DNA of 60,092 bases from Rhodothermales bacterium (GCA_041391505.1 JAWKNW010000031.1:1-60092); one strand, 5' to 3'; shown: positions 39,462 through 47,764, counted from the first letter of the stretch. Made by a program: numbers and translations. The notes: generated by a model not told the origin, from the letters alone.

Positions 39462-40350
39462 CCCGCAGATCCTGGCGCACTATGCCGATCAGGCTGCCGA
39501 AAGCCTTGGCGACTTCGTCGGCACTCTCCTCGGAAAAGAAACGCTCGTTACGACGAAAGCTCCGGCAGCGGCGACGCCGGCGGAGATCGCGAGCGATGCG
39601 GCAACCCTGTACACGGTGCTGAGCAAGGGCTCAGGCGACGAAGGGTTTGCCATTCAGTTTCCCGGAGACTGGCTGGCCCCGTTCTCGCAGTCGATGCTCG
39701 GTATCGAGCTATCGCCGACCGATCCGGATTCGGCCGACCTGTTTGTCGAGCTCGCTTCGCAGGCCTTCGGGTCCGTGCGCAACGTGCTGGGCCGCAGCAT
39801 CTCGATTCCGGAAGTGTATTTCGAGGCGTTGCCTCCGGGGGGTGAAATCCCCGCCGGCCGGCTGGCCGACAGCCTGATCCGCATTGCTTTCGAACTCCGC
39901 ACCGAGGCCGACACCTTCACCGGCGTCATCTCGTTGTCCGACGCGATCCTTTCCGCATTACCTGAACCTCCTTCCGATCTAGAAGAAGACGTTATGCTAG
40001 GATCACCGTCACCCGCCCAGCGTCCCGTGGACGTTTCGCAGGCTGCCTTCCCCGACCTGGGCAGGGAGCGCATTGTTCACGAGGGGACCGGCGGCAATTT
40101 TCAGATGCTGGCCGAGGTCGAACTCAACGTCACCGTCGAGCTGGGCCGTCGCGACATTCCGCTGTCGGACGTCCTCCGCCTCACGACGGGCAGCGTCATC
40201 GAGCTGGAAAAACTGGTCGGTGAACCGCTCGAGATTTATGCAAACGGCCGGCTCATCGCCGAGGGCGAAGCCGTCGTCATCGACGAGCAGTTCGGCGTCC
40301 GCGTCACCAACCTGGCGGCCACGCGGCAGCGCGCCGGCGCCTTTATGTAA
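39454..40350 (+). CDS. fliN: FliN/FliY-like switch protein with long N-terminal domain
   Basis: FliN forms the base of the C-ring. The last 90 residues are a clear SpoA/FliN domain: MLAEVELNVTVELGRRDIPLSDVLRLTTGSVIELEKLVGEPLEIYANGRLIAEGEAVVIDEQFGVRV (about residues 218-284). Ahead of it lie about 200 extra residues, so the 298-residue total resembles FliY (FliN fused to a CheC-type domain) rather than the usual 100-150 residue FliN. The extension has a helix-strand pattern that could be CheC-like, but I do not see the E-x-x-N phosphatase motifs of active CheC or FliY, so enzymatic activity is doubtful. It overlaps fliM by 8 bp. Confidence 0.88.
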   Translation: MSDPQILAHYADQAAESLGDFVGTLLGKETLVTTKAPAAATPAEIASDAATLYTVLSKGSGDEGFAIQFPGDWLAPFSQSMLGIELSPTDPDSADLFVELASQAFGSVRNVLGRSISIPEVYFEALPPGGEIPAGRLADSLIRIAFELRTEADTFTGVISLSDAILSALPEPPSDLEEDVMLGSPSPAQRPVDVSQAAFPDLGRERIVHEGTGGNFQMLAEVELNVTVELGRRDIPLSDVLRLTTGSVIELEKLVGEPLEIYANGRLIAEGEAVVIDEQFGVRVTNLAATRQRAGAFM

Positions 40351-40354
40351 CCAG

Positions 40355-40377
40355 GCCAGCCGGCCTCGCCGGCTGGC
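40355..40377. promoter_or_regulatory. Perfect hairpin overlapping the fliO sigma-54 site
   Basis: GCCAGCCGG (40355-40363) and CCGGCTGGC (40369-40377) pair perfectly around CCTCG. The right arm contains the first four bases of the minus-24 element that follows. No T-tract is present. Confidence 0.55.
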
Positions 40378-40389
40378 ACCGTATTCGCA
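40374..40389 (+). promoter_or_regulatory. Sigma-54-type promoter before fliO
   Basis: TGGCACC (40374-40380), GTAT, then TCGCA (40385-40389) match 10 of 12 defined positions, with GG and GC correctly spaced. Predicted start is near 40401, 64 bases before fliO. It would drive the export-gate genes fliO to flhA. Confidence 0.6.
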
Positions 40390-40464
40390 ATCTGGCCCAT
40401 GCGTCTCGGGCGCCTGCCCTTTCGGGCAGCAGCGCCCTCCTCCGCATGAACATCGTGCCAGATC

Positions 40465-41019
40465 GTGAGCAAATTCTTCCCATTCCTTCCGGGCCCTCCC
40501 GCGACCGGCCAGCCCCCGCTCAACCGGTCGCTTCTGAAGCGCATCCTCTTTTTCGCCACCGCCCTCATGCTCCTCTGGGTGGCGCTGCAACTCAAGCCGT
40601 CCTCCCCCACGTTTCGCGACTCCAGCCGGCTGTTCACCGACAACGGCGGATCGGTCGCCGCGCGCCCCGACGAAGCGGACGCGGCTAAACCCTTCGCCTA
40701 CGGTCCGTGGCTCGCCGGCCTCGTGCTCGCCGGCCTCCTCGGCTTCGCGGCGTTCCGCTACCGGCAGATGGGCATGACGCCCCCGGCGCCCCAGCCGATC
40801 GAGACGCTCGCGCGGCATACGCTCGGCCCGGGCCAGGAACTGCATATCGTGCGATGCGCCGGCCAGACGCTGCTCCTCGGCGTGACCGCCAACCAGATCG
40901 CGCTCATCGACCGGCTTCCCGACGTCCCCGACGCGCCCGAAGAGGCGCCCGCGCCGGCCGACAAGCCGGACTTCACCACCTTTCTCTACCGCGCCATCCG
41001 CACTTCCAATGGCAACTGA
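40465..41019 (+). CDS. fliO: Export-gate assembly protein FliO
   Basis: FliO helps the FliP ring of the export gate to form. The 184-residue protein has an N-terminal membrane helix (about residues 24-42) and a second one (about 76-98, WLAGLVLAGLLGFAAFRY). The cytoplasmic FliO domain follows with IETLARHTLGPGQELHIVRCAGQTLLLGVTANQIALIDRLP, the family motif G-x-x-x-x-x-x-V-x-x-G-x-x-x-L-L-G-V. It starts with GTG and overlaps the next gene, fliP, by 11 bp. FliO is poorly conserved; position supports the call. Confidence 0.88.
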   Translation: MSKFFPFLPGPPATGQPPLNRSLLKRILFFATALMLLWVALQLKPSSPTFRDSSRLFTDNGGSVAARPDEADAAKPFAYGPWLAGLVLAGLLGFAAFRYRQMGMTPPAPQPIETLARHTLGPGQELHIVRCAGQTLLLGVTANQIALIDRLPDVPDAPEEAPAPADKPDFTTFLYRAIRTSNGN

Positions 41020-41815
41020 TTTCTTCCGCTCGCTAGGCGGAGCGGGAACGATCCTGCTCCTCGTCTTCACGGCCCTGCTCGCGCTGCCGCGCCCGGCCTC
41101 GGCCCAGACCGCGCCGCCAGCCAACGCGCCCACGCCGACCTTCAACATCCTCCCCCAGATCCAGCAGGCGGACGGCGAGGAGGACTACGCGCTGCCGATC
41201 CAGCTCCTGCTGCTGCTCACCGTGCTCTCGGTCGCGCCTGCGATTGTGATCATGACGACCAGCTTCACCCGGCTCATCGTCGTCTTCGGCCTGCTCCGCA
41301 CCGCGCTCGGCACCCAGCAGGCCCCGCCCTCGCAGCTCATCGCCGGCCTGGCGCTGTTCCTGACCTTCTTCATCATGCACCCGACGCTCTCCCAGATCCA
41401 CGACGAGGCGCTTGCCCCCTATATCGCCGGCGAGATCACGCAGAAGCAAGCGCTCGACCTCACGCTCACGCCGATGAAGGCGTTCATGCTATCCCAGACG
41501 CGCGAGAAGGACCTCATGCTCTTCATGGACCTGGCGAACGTCACCACGTTCAACTCGGCGGACGACGTCCAGCTTCATATCCTGATCCCGGCCTATGTCA
41601 TCAGCGAACTGCGGATCGCCTTTCAGATCGGCTTCATGATCTTCCTCCCGTTCCTCATCGTCGACCTCGTCGTGGCCAGCGTCCTGATGGGCATGGGCAT
41701 GATGATGCTCCCCCCGATCATGGTGTCGCTCCCGCTCAAGCTCCTCCTCTTCGTGCTGTCGGATGGCTGGTACCTGATCGTCGAGTCCGTCATCCGGGGC
41801 TATACGGGGACATGA
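41009..41815 (+). CDS. fliP: Flagellar export gate protein FliP
   Basis: FliP forms the core ring of the export gate. The 268-residue protein has a cleavable signal peptide (hydrophobic residues about 11-27, ASA-Q near 33), as known for FliP. The membrane core follows, with VLSVAPAIVIMTTSFTRLIVVFGLLRTALGTQQAPPSQLIAGLALFLTFFIM and IPAYVISELRIAFQIGFMIFLPFLIVDLVVASVLMGMGMMMLPP. All family blocks are present. It overlaps fliO by 11 bp. The heptamer array begins at its stop codon. Confidence 0.97.
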   Translation: MATDFFRSLGGAGTILLLVFTALLALPRPASAQTAPPANAPTPTFNILPQIQQADGEEDYALPIQLLLLLTVLSVAPAIVIMTTSFTRLIVVFGLLRTALGTQQAPPSQLIAGLALFLTFFIMHPTLSQIHDEALAPYIAGEITQKQALDLTLTPMKAFMLSQTREKDLMLFMDLANVTTFNSADDVQLHILIPAYVISELRIAFQIGFMIFLPFLIVDLVVASVLMGMGMMMLPPIMVSLPLKLLLFVLSDGWYLIVESVIRGYTGT

Positions 41816-41891
41816 AATCGCAAATCGCAAATCGCAAATCGCAAATCGCAAATCGGTAATCTGTAATCTGTAATCGCTAATCGCCAATCAT
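41815..41891 (+). repeat. Heptamer array between fliP and fliQ
   Basis: Eleven units in phase: AAATCGC five times exactly (41815-41849), then AAATCGG, TAATCTG twice, TAATCGC twice, CAATCAT. The array starts at the last base of the fliP stop and ends in the fliQ start codon, filling the whole gap. It is the longest such array in the window. Confidence 0.9.
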
Positions 41892-42159
41892 GAACACCGA
41901 CGTCGCGCTATTCTGGGTGCAGGAAGCTATCCGCACCGCCATCCTGATCATCGCCCCCCTGCTGGGGACGGCGCTCGTCGTGGGTCTGCTCGTGAGCCTT
42001 TTTCAGGCGATGACCTCGATTCAGGAAATGACCCTTTCGTTCATCCCGAAAATCCTGGCCATCGCGCTGGTCATGCTGCTGCTGGCACCGTGGATGCTCG
42101 AGATGCTGACCGACTTCACGACGCACGTCATGCAGTTCATTCCGCAGGTCAGCCGGTAG
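41890..42159 (+). CDS. fliQ: Flagellar export gate protein FliQ
   Basis: FliQ is the small two-helix subunit of the export gate. The 89-residue protein shows AIRTAILIIAPLLGTALVVGLLVSLFQAMTSIQEMTLSFIPKILAIALVMLLLAPWMLEMLTDF, the family pattern with S-L-F-Q-A-x-T-Q/S-I-Q-E-x-T-L-x-F-I-P-K. Both membrane segments and the cytoplasmic loop are complete. Its ATG lies at the end of the heptamer array, with no separate ribosome binding site. Confidence 0.96.
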   Translation: MNTDVALFWVQEAIRTAILIIAPLLGTALVVGLLVSLFQAMTSIQEMTLSFIPKILAIALVMLLLAPWMLEMLTDFTTHVMQFIPQVSR

Positions 42160-42209
42160 GCAGCCGGGAGAGCTTGCGCCAGGCAAGATCGTCCCCCTTG
42201 TTTGAAACG

Positions 42210-42230
42210 ATCCGGCATCCGGCATCCCGG
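42210..42230 (+). repeat. Short heptamer array between fliQ and fliR
   Basis: ATCCGGC, ATCCGGC, ATCCCGG lie in tandem, followed by a looser ATCG-rich stretch, 43 bp before fliR. A weak dyad (GATCGT with ACGATC) flanks it. It resembles the other arrays in period but has its own unit. Confidence 0.5.
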
Positions 42231-42272
42231 TATCGCATCGCCGACCGGCGCCCTATCACCGCGTGATCCACC

Positions 42273-43049
42273 TTGTCTATCCTCGATCCGGAATATTTGC
42301 TTTACACCTTTCTGGTGTTCGTGCGCATCGCAGGGCTGGTGATGGCGGCGCCGTTTTATGAGCAGAAATTTATCCCGGTGCAGGTCAAGATCCTGTTTGC
42401 GGTGCTGTTCGCCTATGCGCTGGCCGGCATCGTACCCATGCCCGAAGGCCTGACGCCGACGGTGCCGGTCGCGCTCGCCTATTATGTGATCATCGAGGGG
42501 CTGACCGGCGTGGTGCTGGGGATGTCCGCCCGGTTCATCTTTTTCGCCATCCGGTTCGCCGGCGATTTCATCGGGCTGCAGATGGCGTTCAGCATTTCGC
42601 AGGTCATCAGCCCGGCCGACGGCCAGGCGTCGAACCCGATCAGCAACTTCCTGATCATGACGACCTTCCTCCTCTTCCTGATCCTCGACGGGCACCACCA
42701 GATGTTCAGGGCGCTGAACAGCTCGTTCTACGTGGTGCCGTTGGCCGGCGCGGACCTGCACCTGGCCGGCGACATGCTGCTGACGTGGACGGGCCGCCTC
42801 TTCATGACGGCGCTCCGGCTCGCTTCTCCCTTCATGATTACCATTTTCCTGGTCGACATGACGCTCGGCATCTTCGCGCGCGTCGCGCCGCAGGCCGAGA
42901 TCTTTTCGCTGAGCCTCTCCCTGAAACTCCTGGTGGGCATCTCGATCACGTTTTTTTACATCCAGCACTTCATCCCGGTCGTCCCCGAGATGTTCATGCA
43001 GATGCTGGACGACATGATGTCCATGATCGAGGCGATCGCTCCCCGATAG
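42273..43049 (+). CDS. fliR: Flagellar export gate protein FliR
   Basis: FliR completes the FliPQR gate. The 258-residue protein has six or so membrane segments, starting YLLYTFLVFVRIAGLVMAAPFYE and including IPVQVKILFAVLFAYALAGIVPMP and FAIRFAGDFIGLQMAFSISQVISPADGQ, the family motif. It uses TTG at 42273 as start; no ATG fits upstream. flhB follows after 68 bp. Confidence 0.95.
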   Translation: MSILDPEYLLYTFLVFVRIAGLVMAAPFYEQKFIPVQVKILFAVLFAYALAGIVPMPEGLTPTVPVALAYYVIIEGLTGVVLGMSARFIFFAIRFAGDFIGLQMAFSISQVISPADGQASNPISNFLIMTTFLLFLILDGHHQMFRALNSSFYVVPLAGADLHLAGDMLLTWTGRLFMTALRLASPFMITIFLVDMTLGIFARVAPQAEIFSLSLSLKLLVGISITFFYIQHFIPVVPEMFMQMLDDMMSMIEAIAPR

Positions 43050-43083
43050 CCGGCAAAAGCATGCCGGCACACCGCCCTTTTTT
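43049..43083 (+). terminator. Possible weak terminator between fliR and flhB
   Basis: GCCGGCA (43049-43055) pairs with TGCCGGC (43062-43068), with six T at 43078-43083. The nine bases between stem and T-run make full termination unlikely; it may only attenuate. Confidence 0.35.
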
Positions 43084-43117
43084 CCGGATCGACAGCGCGG
43101 CATCGCCGCCGTAGACG

Positions 43118-44194
43118 ATGGCAGAAAAAGACGAACGCACAGAAGACCCTACATCAAAACGAAAGGCCACCGCGCGCAGCGAAGGTCAGGTGTTCAAGTC
43201 GCAGGAGGTCCTCTCCGTCGGCATGCTCCTGATCGGCATGAACGTGTTGGCCATGGGAACGGGATGGGGGTTCGAACGGATGAAAGTGATTATGGGGGAT
43301 CTGCTGCTCGCATCGAGCCGGACGAACCTCAACAACGCCTCGGTCCAGTCGCTCCTGCACGACCTTATCATCGAGGTCACCGGGGTCGTGATGCCCTTTC
43401 TGCTGATTCTGATGATCTCGGGCGTGGTGCTGAACCTGGTGCAGTCCGGCTGGAACTTCACCGGCAAGCCGCTGGCCCCGAAATTCAAGAAGATCAACCC
43501 GATCAACGGCGCGAAGCGCATCTTCTCCGCCTCCGGCCTCTTCAACTTTCTGAAGTCGTTCCTGAAGATCGCCATCGTCGGTCCGATCGCCTATTTCCAC
43601 ATCGCCGGCCTCATGCCGCAGATCGTCCTGCTGCATGCCCAGCCCCTGCCGCTCATCCTCTCGACGGCTACCGGGTGGTTCATGAGCCTGTCTTTCAAGA
43701 TGATCGCGATGCTCGGTTTCCTGAGCGCGCTGGATTTCGTCTACGAACGGCACAAGTTCAAGGAGAACCTGAAGATGTCCAAGCAGGAAGTGAAGGACGA
43801 GCGGAAGCAGTCGGAAGGCGACCCCAAGGTCAAGAAACAGCGGTTCAAGCTGGCGATGAAGCTGCTGCGCCGGCCGCGGCTGGATCACGCGGTGAGCAAG
43901 GCCGACGTCGTGATCACCAACCCGACGCACTACGCCGTCGCCCTCCGGTACGACCCCGGCGTCGCGCCGGCGCCGCAGGTGCTCGTGAAAGGCATCCGTA
44001 AACGCGCGCTCCGCATTCGTGAACTGGCGATTGAGAATGGCATCCCCGTCATCGAGGAGCCGCCCTTGGCCCGCGCTTTGTATCGCAGCGTTCCCGAAGA
44101 GCAAATCATCCCGGAGGAACTCTATCCTGCCGTGGCAACGATCCTCGCTTCGATCTACCGAAAGCGAAAGAAGACCATCCCCCGAGTGGGATGA
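43118..44194 (+). CDS. flhB: Export-switch protein FlhB
   Basis: FlhB switches the export apparatus from hook to filament substrates through self-cleavage. The 358-residue protein starts DERTEDPTSKRKATARSEGQV, the family start, and has four membrane segments. Its cytoplasmic domain carries the cleavage motif N268-P269-T-H (VVITNPTHYAVAL). The C-terminus includes PVIEEPPLARALYRSVPEEQIIPEELYPAVATILASIYR. Everything needed for cleavage is present. Confidence 0.97.
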   Translation: MAEKDERTEDPTSKRKATARSEGQVFKSQEVLSVGMLLIGMNVLAMGTGWGFERMKVIMGDLLLASSRTNLNNASVQSLLHDLIIEVTGVVMPFLLILMISGVVLNLVQSGWNFTGKPLAPKFKKINPINGAKRIFSASGLFNFLKSFLKIAIVGPIAYFHIAGLMPQIVLLHAQPLPLILSTATGWFMSLSFKMIAMLGFLSALDFVYERHKFKENLKMSKQEVKDERKQSEGDPKVKKQRFKLAMKLLRRPRLDHAVSKADVVITNPTHYAVALRYDPGVAPAPQVLVKGIRKRALRIRELAIENGIPVIEEPPLARALYRSVPEEQIIPEELYPAVATILASIYRKRKKTIPRVG

Positions 44195-44256
44195 ACAGGC
44201 CATTCAACCTCCGTTCGCCGGCCCCTTTCAGGCGGTGAACGACAACGCAACGCACC

Positions 44257-46344
44257 TTGGCACGTCTACTCCCGTCCGGGCAGCCCACGCTCGAACCCCC
44301 TGCATTCAAGTTGTTCAATGGCGAAGGCATGATGGCCGCGACCATGATCATGATTCTGTTCGTCATGATCGTGCCGCTGCCGGGCTTTTTGTTGGACATG
44401 CTGCTGGCGACGAATATCGCGCTCAGCCTCGGCATCCTGCTGACGGCGTTTTATGCCGTCCGGCCGCTCGAATTTGCCATCTTCCCCGGCCTGCTGCTGA
44501 TGACGACGCTGTTCAGGCTCTCGCTGAACGTCGCCTCCACCCGGCTCATCCTGAGCGAGGGCGAGGCCGGCAAGCTCATCACGGCCTTCGGCGAATTCGT
44601 GGTGTCGGGGAATTACGTCGTCGGCGCCATCATCTTCCTGGTCCTCGTCATCATCAACTTCGTGGTCATCACGAAGGGCTCCGGCCGTATCGCGGAGGTG
44701 GGCGCGCGTTTCACCCTGGACGCCATGCCGGGTAAGCAGATGGCGATCGACGCCGAGCTGAACGCCGGCCTGATCGACGAAACCGAGGCGCGTCAGCGCC
44801 GCGAGGAGGTGTCGAAGGAAGCCGACTTCTACGGCGCGATGGACGGCGCGAGCAAGTTCGTCCGCGGCGACGCCGTCGCGGGGCTGGTGATCACCGGCAT
44901 CAACATCATCGGCGGCCTCGTCGTCGGCATGCTGCAGCTCGGCATGTCTTTCCCCGAAGCCGGCGAAAACTTCGTCCTCCTCTCGATCGGCGACGGCCTC
45001 GTCTCCCAGATCCCGTCGCTGCTGATCTCGACCTCCGCCGGTCTCATCGTCTCCCGGGCGAGCAACGAGAGCAACTGGGCGAACGAGTTCAAGACCCAGC
45101 TCTTCAACAAACCGCATCCGATTCTGCTCACGGGCGTCTTCCTGGCGGCGCTCGGCCTCGTGCCGGGGCTGCCGCTCCTCCCCTTCTGGCTGCTCTCGGG
45201 CGCCACGGTGCTGCTGGGCCGCCAGCGCATCCTGCAGGAACGCCGCGCGGCGGACGAGCAGGCCACGCTGGCCGGCACGCCGGCGCCGGCGGAGGCGCAG
45301 GATACCCCGACCGACCTGCTCCTGGTCGACCCCCTCGAACTCGAAATCGGCTACGCCCTGATCTCGATCGTCGACCCGAACCAGCAGGGCGACCTCCTCG
45401 ACCGCGTCCGCATGCTGCGCCAGCAGCTCGCGCTCGAACTCGGCATCGTGATTCCGCCCGTCCGCATTCGCGACAACGTGAGCATGGGCGCCAACCAGTA
45501 CGTCATCAAGCTGCGCGGCAACCCGATCGGCGAGGGGGAGATCATGCCCGGCTATTACCTCGCGCTCCTGCCGGACGACATCAAGAATCCGCCCGCCGGC
45601 ATCAAGGTCAAGGACCCGACGTTCGGCCTGCCGGCGTTGTGGATCGCCGAGCGCAACCTGCCCGAGGCGGAGCGGCTCGGCCTGACGGTGGTCGAGGGGC
45701 CGGCCGTCATCACGACGCACCTCCTGGAAGTCCTCCGCAAGAACGCGTACCGCCTGCTCGACCGGCAGGAAGTGAAGAAGCTGGTGGACAAGGTTGCCGA
45801 AACGTCGCCGGCGCTGGTCGAGGAACTGCTGCCGAACGTGCTCTCGGTGGGCGCGATCCAGAAAGTCCTGAAGCGCCTCCTGCAGGAGACGGTGCCGATC
45901 CGCGACCTCGTCACGATCCTCGAATCGCTGGCGGACCATGCGACACAGACCAAAAACATCGATGTGCTGACGGAGTACGTCCGCGCCTCGCTCTCCGCCA
46001 CGATAAGCCGGCAGTACGCCATCACCGACGGCAAGCTGCACGCCTTCGTGCTGGCGCCTGAATTGGAACAACTGTTGCTCGAAAAGGCACAACAGGGCGA
46101 ACTCAATCCGAGCACCCTGGGATTACAGCAAACCGAAATGGAACGCCTCGTCAAGGAGGCCGATCGGTTGACCAAAAAGCTTATCAGTAATGCGCATGCC
46201 CCGGTGCTTCTAACATCTCCCGTGCTCCGGGCCACGCTGTTCAACTTCCTCTCCCCGATGCTGACCGACATCACGGTGCTGTCCTACAACGACCTGATTC
46301 CCAACGTGTCGGTAGAGGTTCTCGAGTCATTAAAAATGAGCTAG
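44257..46344 (+). CDS. flhA: Export apparatus protein FlhA
   Basis: FlhA forms the nonameric ring that binds export substrates and chaperones. The product is 695 residues from TTG at 44257, or 671 from ATG at 44329. Its N-terminal membrane part contains VMIVPLPGFLLDMLLATNIALSLGIL and the cytoplasmic FHIPEP-type loop: RFTLDAMPGKQMAIDAELNAGLIDETEARQRREEVSKEADFYGAMDGASKFVRGDA. The C-terminal domain has IGEGEIMPGYYLALLP and VLSVGAIQKVLKRLLQETVPIRDLVTILESLADHA. The start is uncertain because a sigma-54-like site overlaps the upstream TTG. A terminator-like hairpin follows the stop. Confidence 0.96.
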   Translation: MARLLPSGQPTLEPPAFKLFNGEGMMAATMIMILFVMIVPLPGFLLDMLLATNIALSLGILLTAFYAVRPLEFAIFPGLLLMTTLFRLSLNVASTRLILSEGEAGKLITAFGEFVVSGNYVVGAIIFLVLVIINFVVITKGSGRIAEVGARFTLDAMPGKQMAIDAELNAGLIDETEARQRREEVSKEADFYGAMDGASKFVRGDAVAGLVITGINIIGGLVVGMLQLGMSFPEAGENFVLLSIGDGLVSQIPSLLISTSAGLIVSRASNESNWANEFKTQLFNKPHPILLTGVFLAALGLVPGLPLLPFWLLSGATVLLGRQRILQERRAADEQATLAGTPAPAEAQDTPTDLLLVDPLELEIGYALISIVDPNQQGDLLDRVRMLRQQLALELGIVIPPVRIRDNVSMGANQYVIKLRGNPIGEGEIMPGYYLALLPDDIKNPPAGIKVKDPTFGLPALWIAERNLPEAERLGLTVVEGPAVITTHLLEVLRKNAYRLLDRQEVKKLVDKVAETSPALVEELLPNVLSVGAIQKVLKRLLQETVPIRDLVTILESLADHATQTKNIDVLTEYVRASLSATISRQYAITDGKLHAFVLAPELEQLLLEKAQQGELNPSTLGLQQTEMERLVKEADRLTKKLISNAHAPVLLTSPVLRATLFNFLSPMLTDITVLSYNDLIPNVSVEVLESLKMS
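44258..44273 (+). promoter_or_regulatory. Sigma-54-like site at the flhA start
   Basis: TGGCACG (44258-44264) is a perfect minus-24 block, but CTCCC follows in place of TTGCW, giving 9 of 12 positions. If active, transcription would begin near 44284 and the flhA start would have to be downstream of TTG 44257. Confidence 0.35.
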
Positions 46345-46348
46345 CCGG

Positions 46349-46381
46349 CAAGCCCGCGCGCGGGCTTCGAGCGGCCTTTTT
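46349..46381 (+). terminator. Terminator-like hairpin between flhA and flhF
   Basis: AAGCCCG pairs with CGGGCTT around CGCG, with outer GCCG/CGGC pairs, followed by five T (46377-46381). It may partly separate the export-gate genes from flhF-flhG-fliA. Confidence 0.6.
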
Positions 46382-46405
46382 ACCACTCCAAGGTTTTCGC
46401 ATTTC

Positions 46406-47764
46406 ATGAAAGTTAAAACGCTGACCGGCCCCAGCATCCACGCGGCGCTGATCGAAGCGCGTCGACTGCTGGGCGACGACGTGGTGCTGTTAGAATCGAT
46501 TCCCGCCGAAGGCGATGCGCCGGCGCGCATCACGGTGATGGTGGACGTGCCGGCCAACCTGAACGCCGGCCGCCGCGTGACGCAGGGTGCTCCGACGCCC
46601 GCGCTGAACGAACCCGTCGCCGCCGGCTACGGATACGGTCGCAACCGGGCGCGCCAGCGCGTCCAGGTCGAGACCCCCCGTTTCGTGCCGGCCGGCGAGG
46701 ACGTTTCTTCCGGCGATGGGCTTTTTTCCTACGACCTGCCGCCCTCGGCCAGCATCCCGGTCGAGCCGCGCGCGATCGTGCCGAGCCCGGCCGCCGGCCG
46801 CGAGGCCGGGCGCAACACGCTCTTCAACGGCACGCAGCTGCCGCAGCCGGCGCAGTCGCTGGTGCCGGCGCTGCCCGAACGGCTGGAGGAGCTGCTGGAG
46901 GCCCAGCTGCGCGTGCTGCACGAGCGGCTCGACCTGCTCGACCGCCGCTTCGAAAGCTCGATCATTGGCGCCGGACAGCGCTGGGTAGCCAACATCTACT
47001 ACACCAAGCTGTTGCGGCAGGGCATGCGGCCCTCGACGGTCACCCGGCTCTTCGACAACCTGATCAACCGGGGCTACGAGCCCGATGGAGATCGGGAGAA
47101 GGTGCGGTGGGCGCTCGCCCAGGAAATCCGGCTCGCGCTGCAGTGTACGGTGCCCAAGCGCTATAACGGTCCGCTCATGATGATCGGCCCCAGCGGCGCC
47201 GGCAAGACGTCGACGCTCCTCAAGCTGGCGAAACACCCGAGCTTCTTCGGCCGGCACCAGACCACCGTCATCTCGATCTACCCCGAAGACGACCGCGCCC
47301 TGCCCTACCTGAACCCGACGGAGTTCTTCCGTCAGTTCGGCATTCCCGTGCAGAGCGTGCGTACCCCCGAGGAGATGACGCAGGCGCTCGATCGCGCGCA
47401 GTCCTTCGAGAAGGTGCTGATCGATACGCCCCCGCTTCCCGTCCACGAAGCGTCGGCGCGGAAGACGCTGCAGTACCTCAAACGGATCGTGGAGCCCATG
47501 CTGCCGCTCCAGGTCCACCTCGTGCTCAATGCCACGCGGGCGCTGGAGGACTTCGACCCGGACGTGCTCCGGCGGATGCCTCTCCAGCCCGACGCCGTGG
47601 CCCTCACGCACCTCGACGAAACGCGGAGCTGGGGACGTATCGCCGAATGGATGATGCAGATGCAACTGCCCGTCCAGTTCGCCTCGTCGAGCCCCCGGAT
47701 CCCGGACGGCGTCGGCGCCTTCTCGCCGAGCTGGTTCGTCGAGGAGATGATGCATCTCATGTAG
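46406..47764 (+). CDS. flhF: Divergent FlhF (SRP-type GTPase for flagellar placement)
   Basis: FlhF is an SRP-family GTPase that sets flagellar site and number. This 452-residue protein begins with the usual FlhF N-terminal segment (MKVKTLTGPSIHAALIEARRLLGDDVVLL). The NG domain includes the P-loop IGPSGAGKTSTLLKLAKH (residues 260-277). Other GTPase motifs are altered: the G3 block expected as D-T-A-G-R reads IDTPPLP (339-345), and G4, usually T-K-L-D-E, reads THLDE (401-405). Residues 50-160 are low-complexity. GTP turnover may therefore be weak or absent. It stands just before flhG, the normal gene order, which supports the identity. Confidence 0.8.
   Translation: MKVKTLTGPSIHAALIEARRLLGDDVVLLESIPAEGDAPARITVMVDVPANLNAGRRVTQGAPTPALNEPVAAGYGYGRNRARQRVQVETPRFVPAGEDVSSGDGLFSYDLPPSASIPVEPRAIVPSPAAGREAGRNTLFNGTQLPQPAQSLVPALPERLEELLEAQLRVLHERLDLLDRRFESSIIGAGQRWVANIYYTKLLRQGMRPSTVTRLFDNLINRGYEPDGDREKVRWALAQEIRLALQCTVPKRYNGPLMMIGPSGAGKTSTLLKLAKHPSFFGRHQTTVISIYPEDDRALPYLNPTEFFRQFGIPVQSVRTPEEMTQALDRAQSFEKVLIDTPPLPVHEASARKTLQYLKRIVEPMLPLQVHLVLNATRALEDFDPDVLRRMPLQPDAVALTHLDETRSWGRIAEWMMQMQLPVQFASSSPRIPDGVGAFSPSWFVEEMMHLM

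Noticed and set aside
40447..40462. CGTGCCA before fliO, a possible minus-strand sigma-54 minus-24 block.
   Set aside because: The minus-12 GC is not at the right distance and no minus-strand gene follows.
41489..41887. Minus-strand frame with repeated D-L-R-F-A-I peptide opposite the fliP-fliQ gap.
   Set aside because: It is a translation of the heptamer array, a known kind of spurious ORF.
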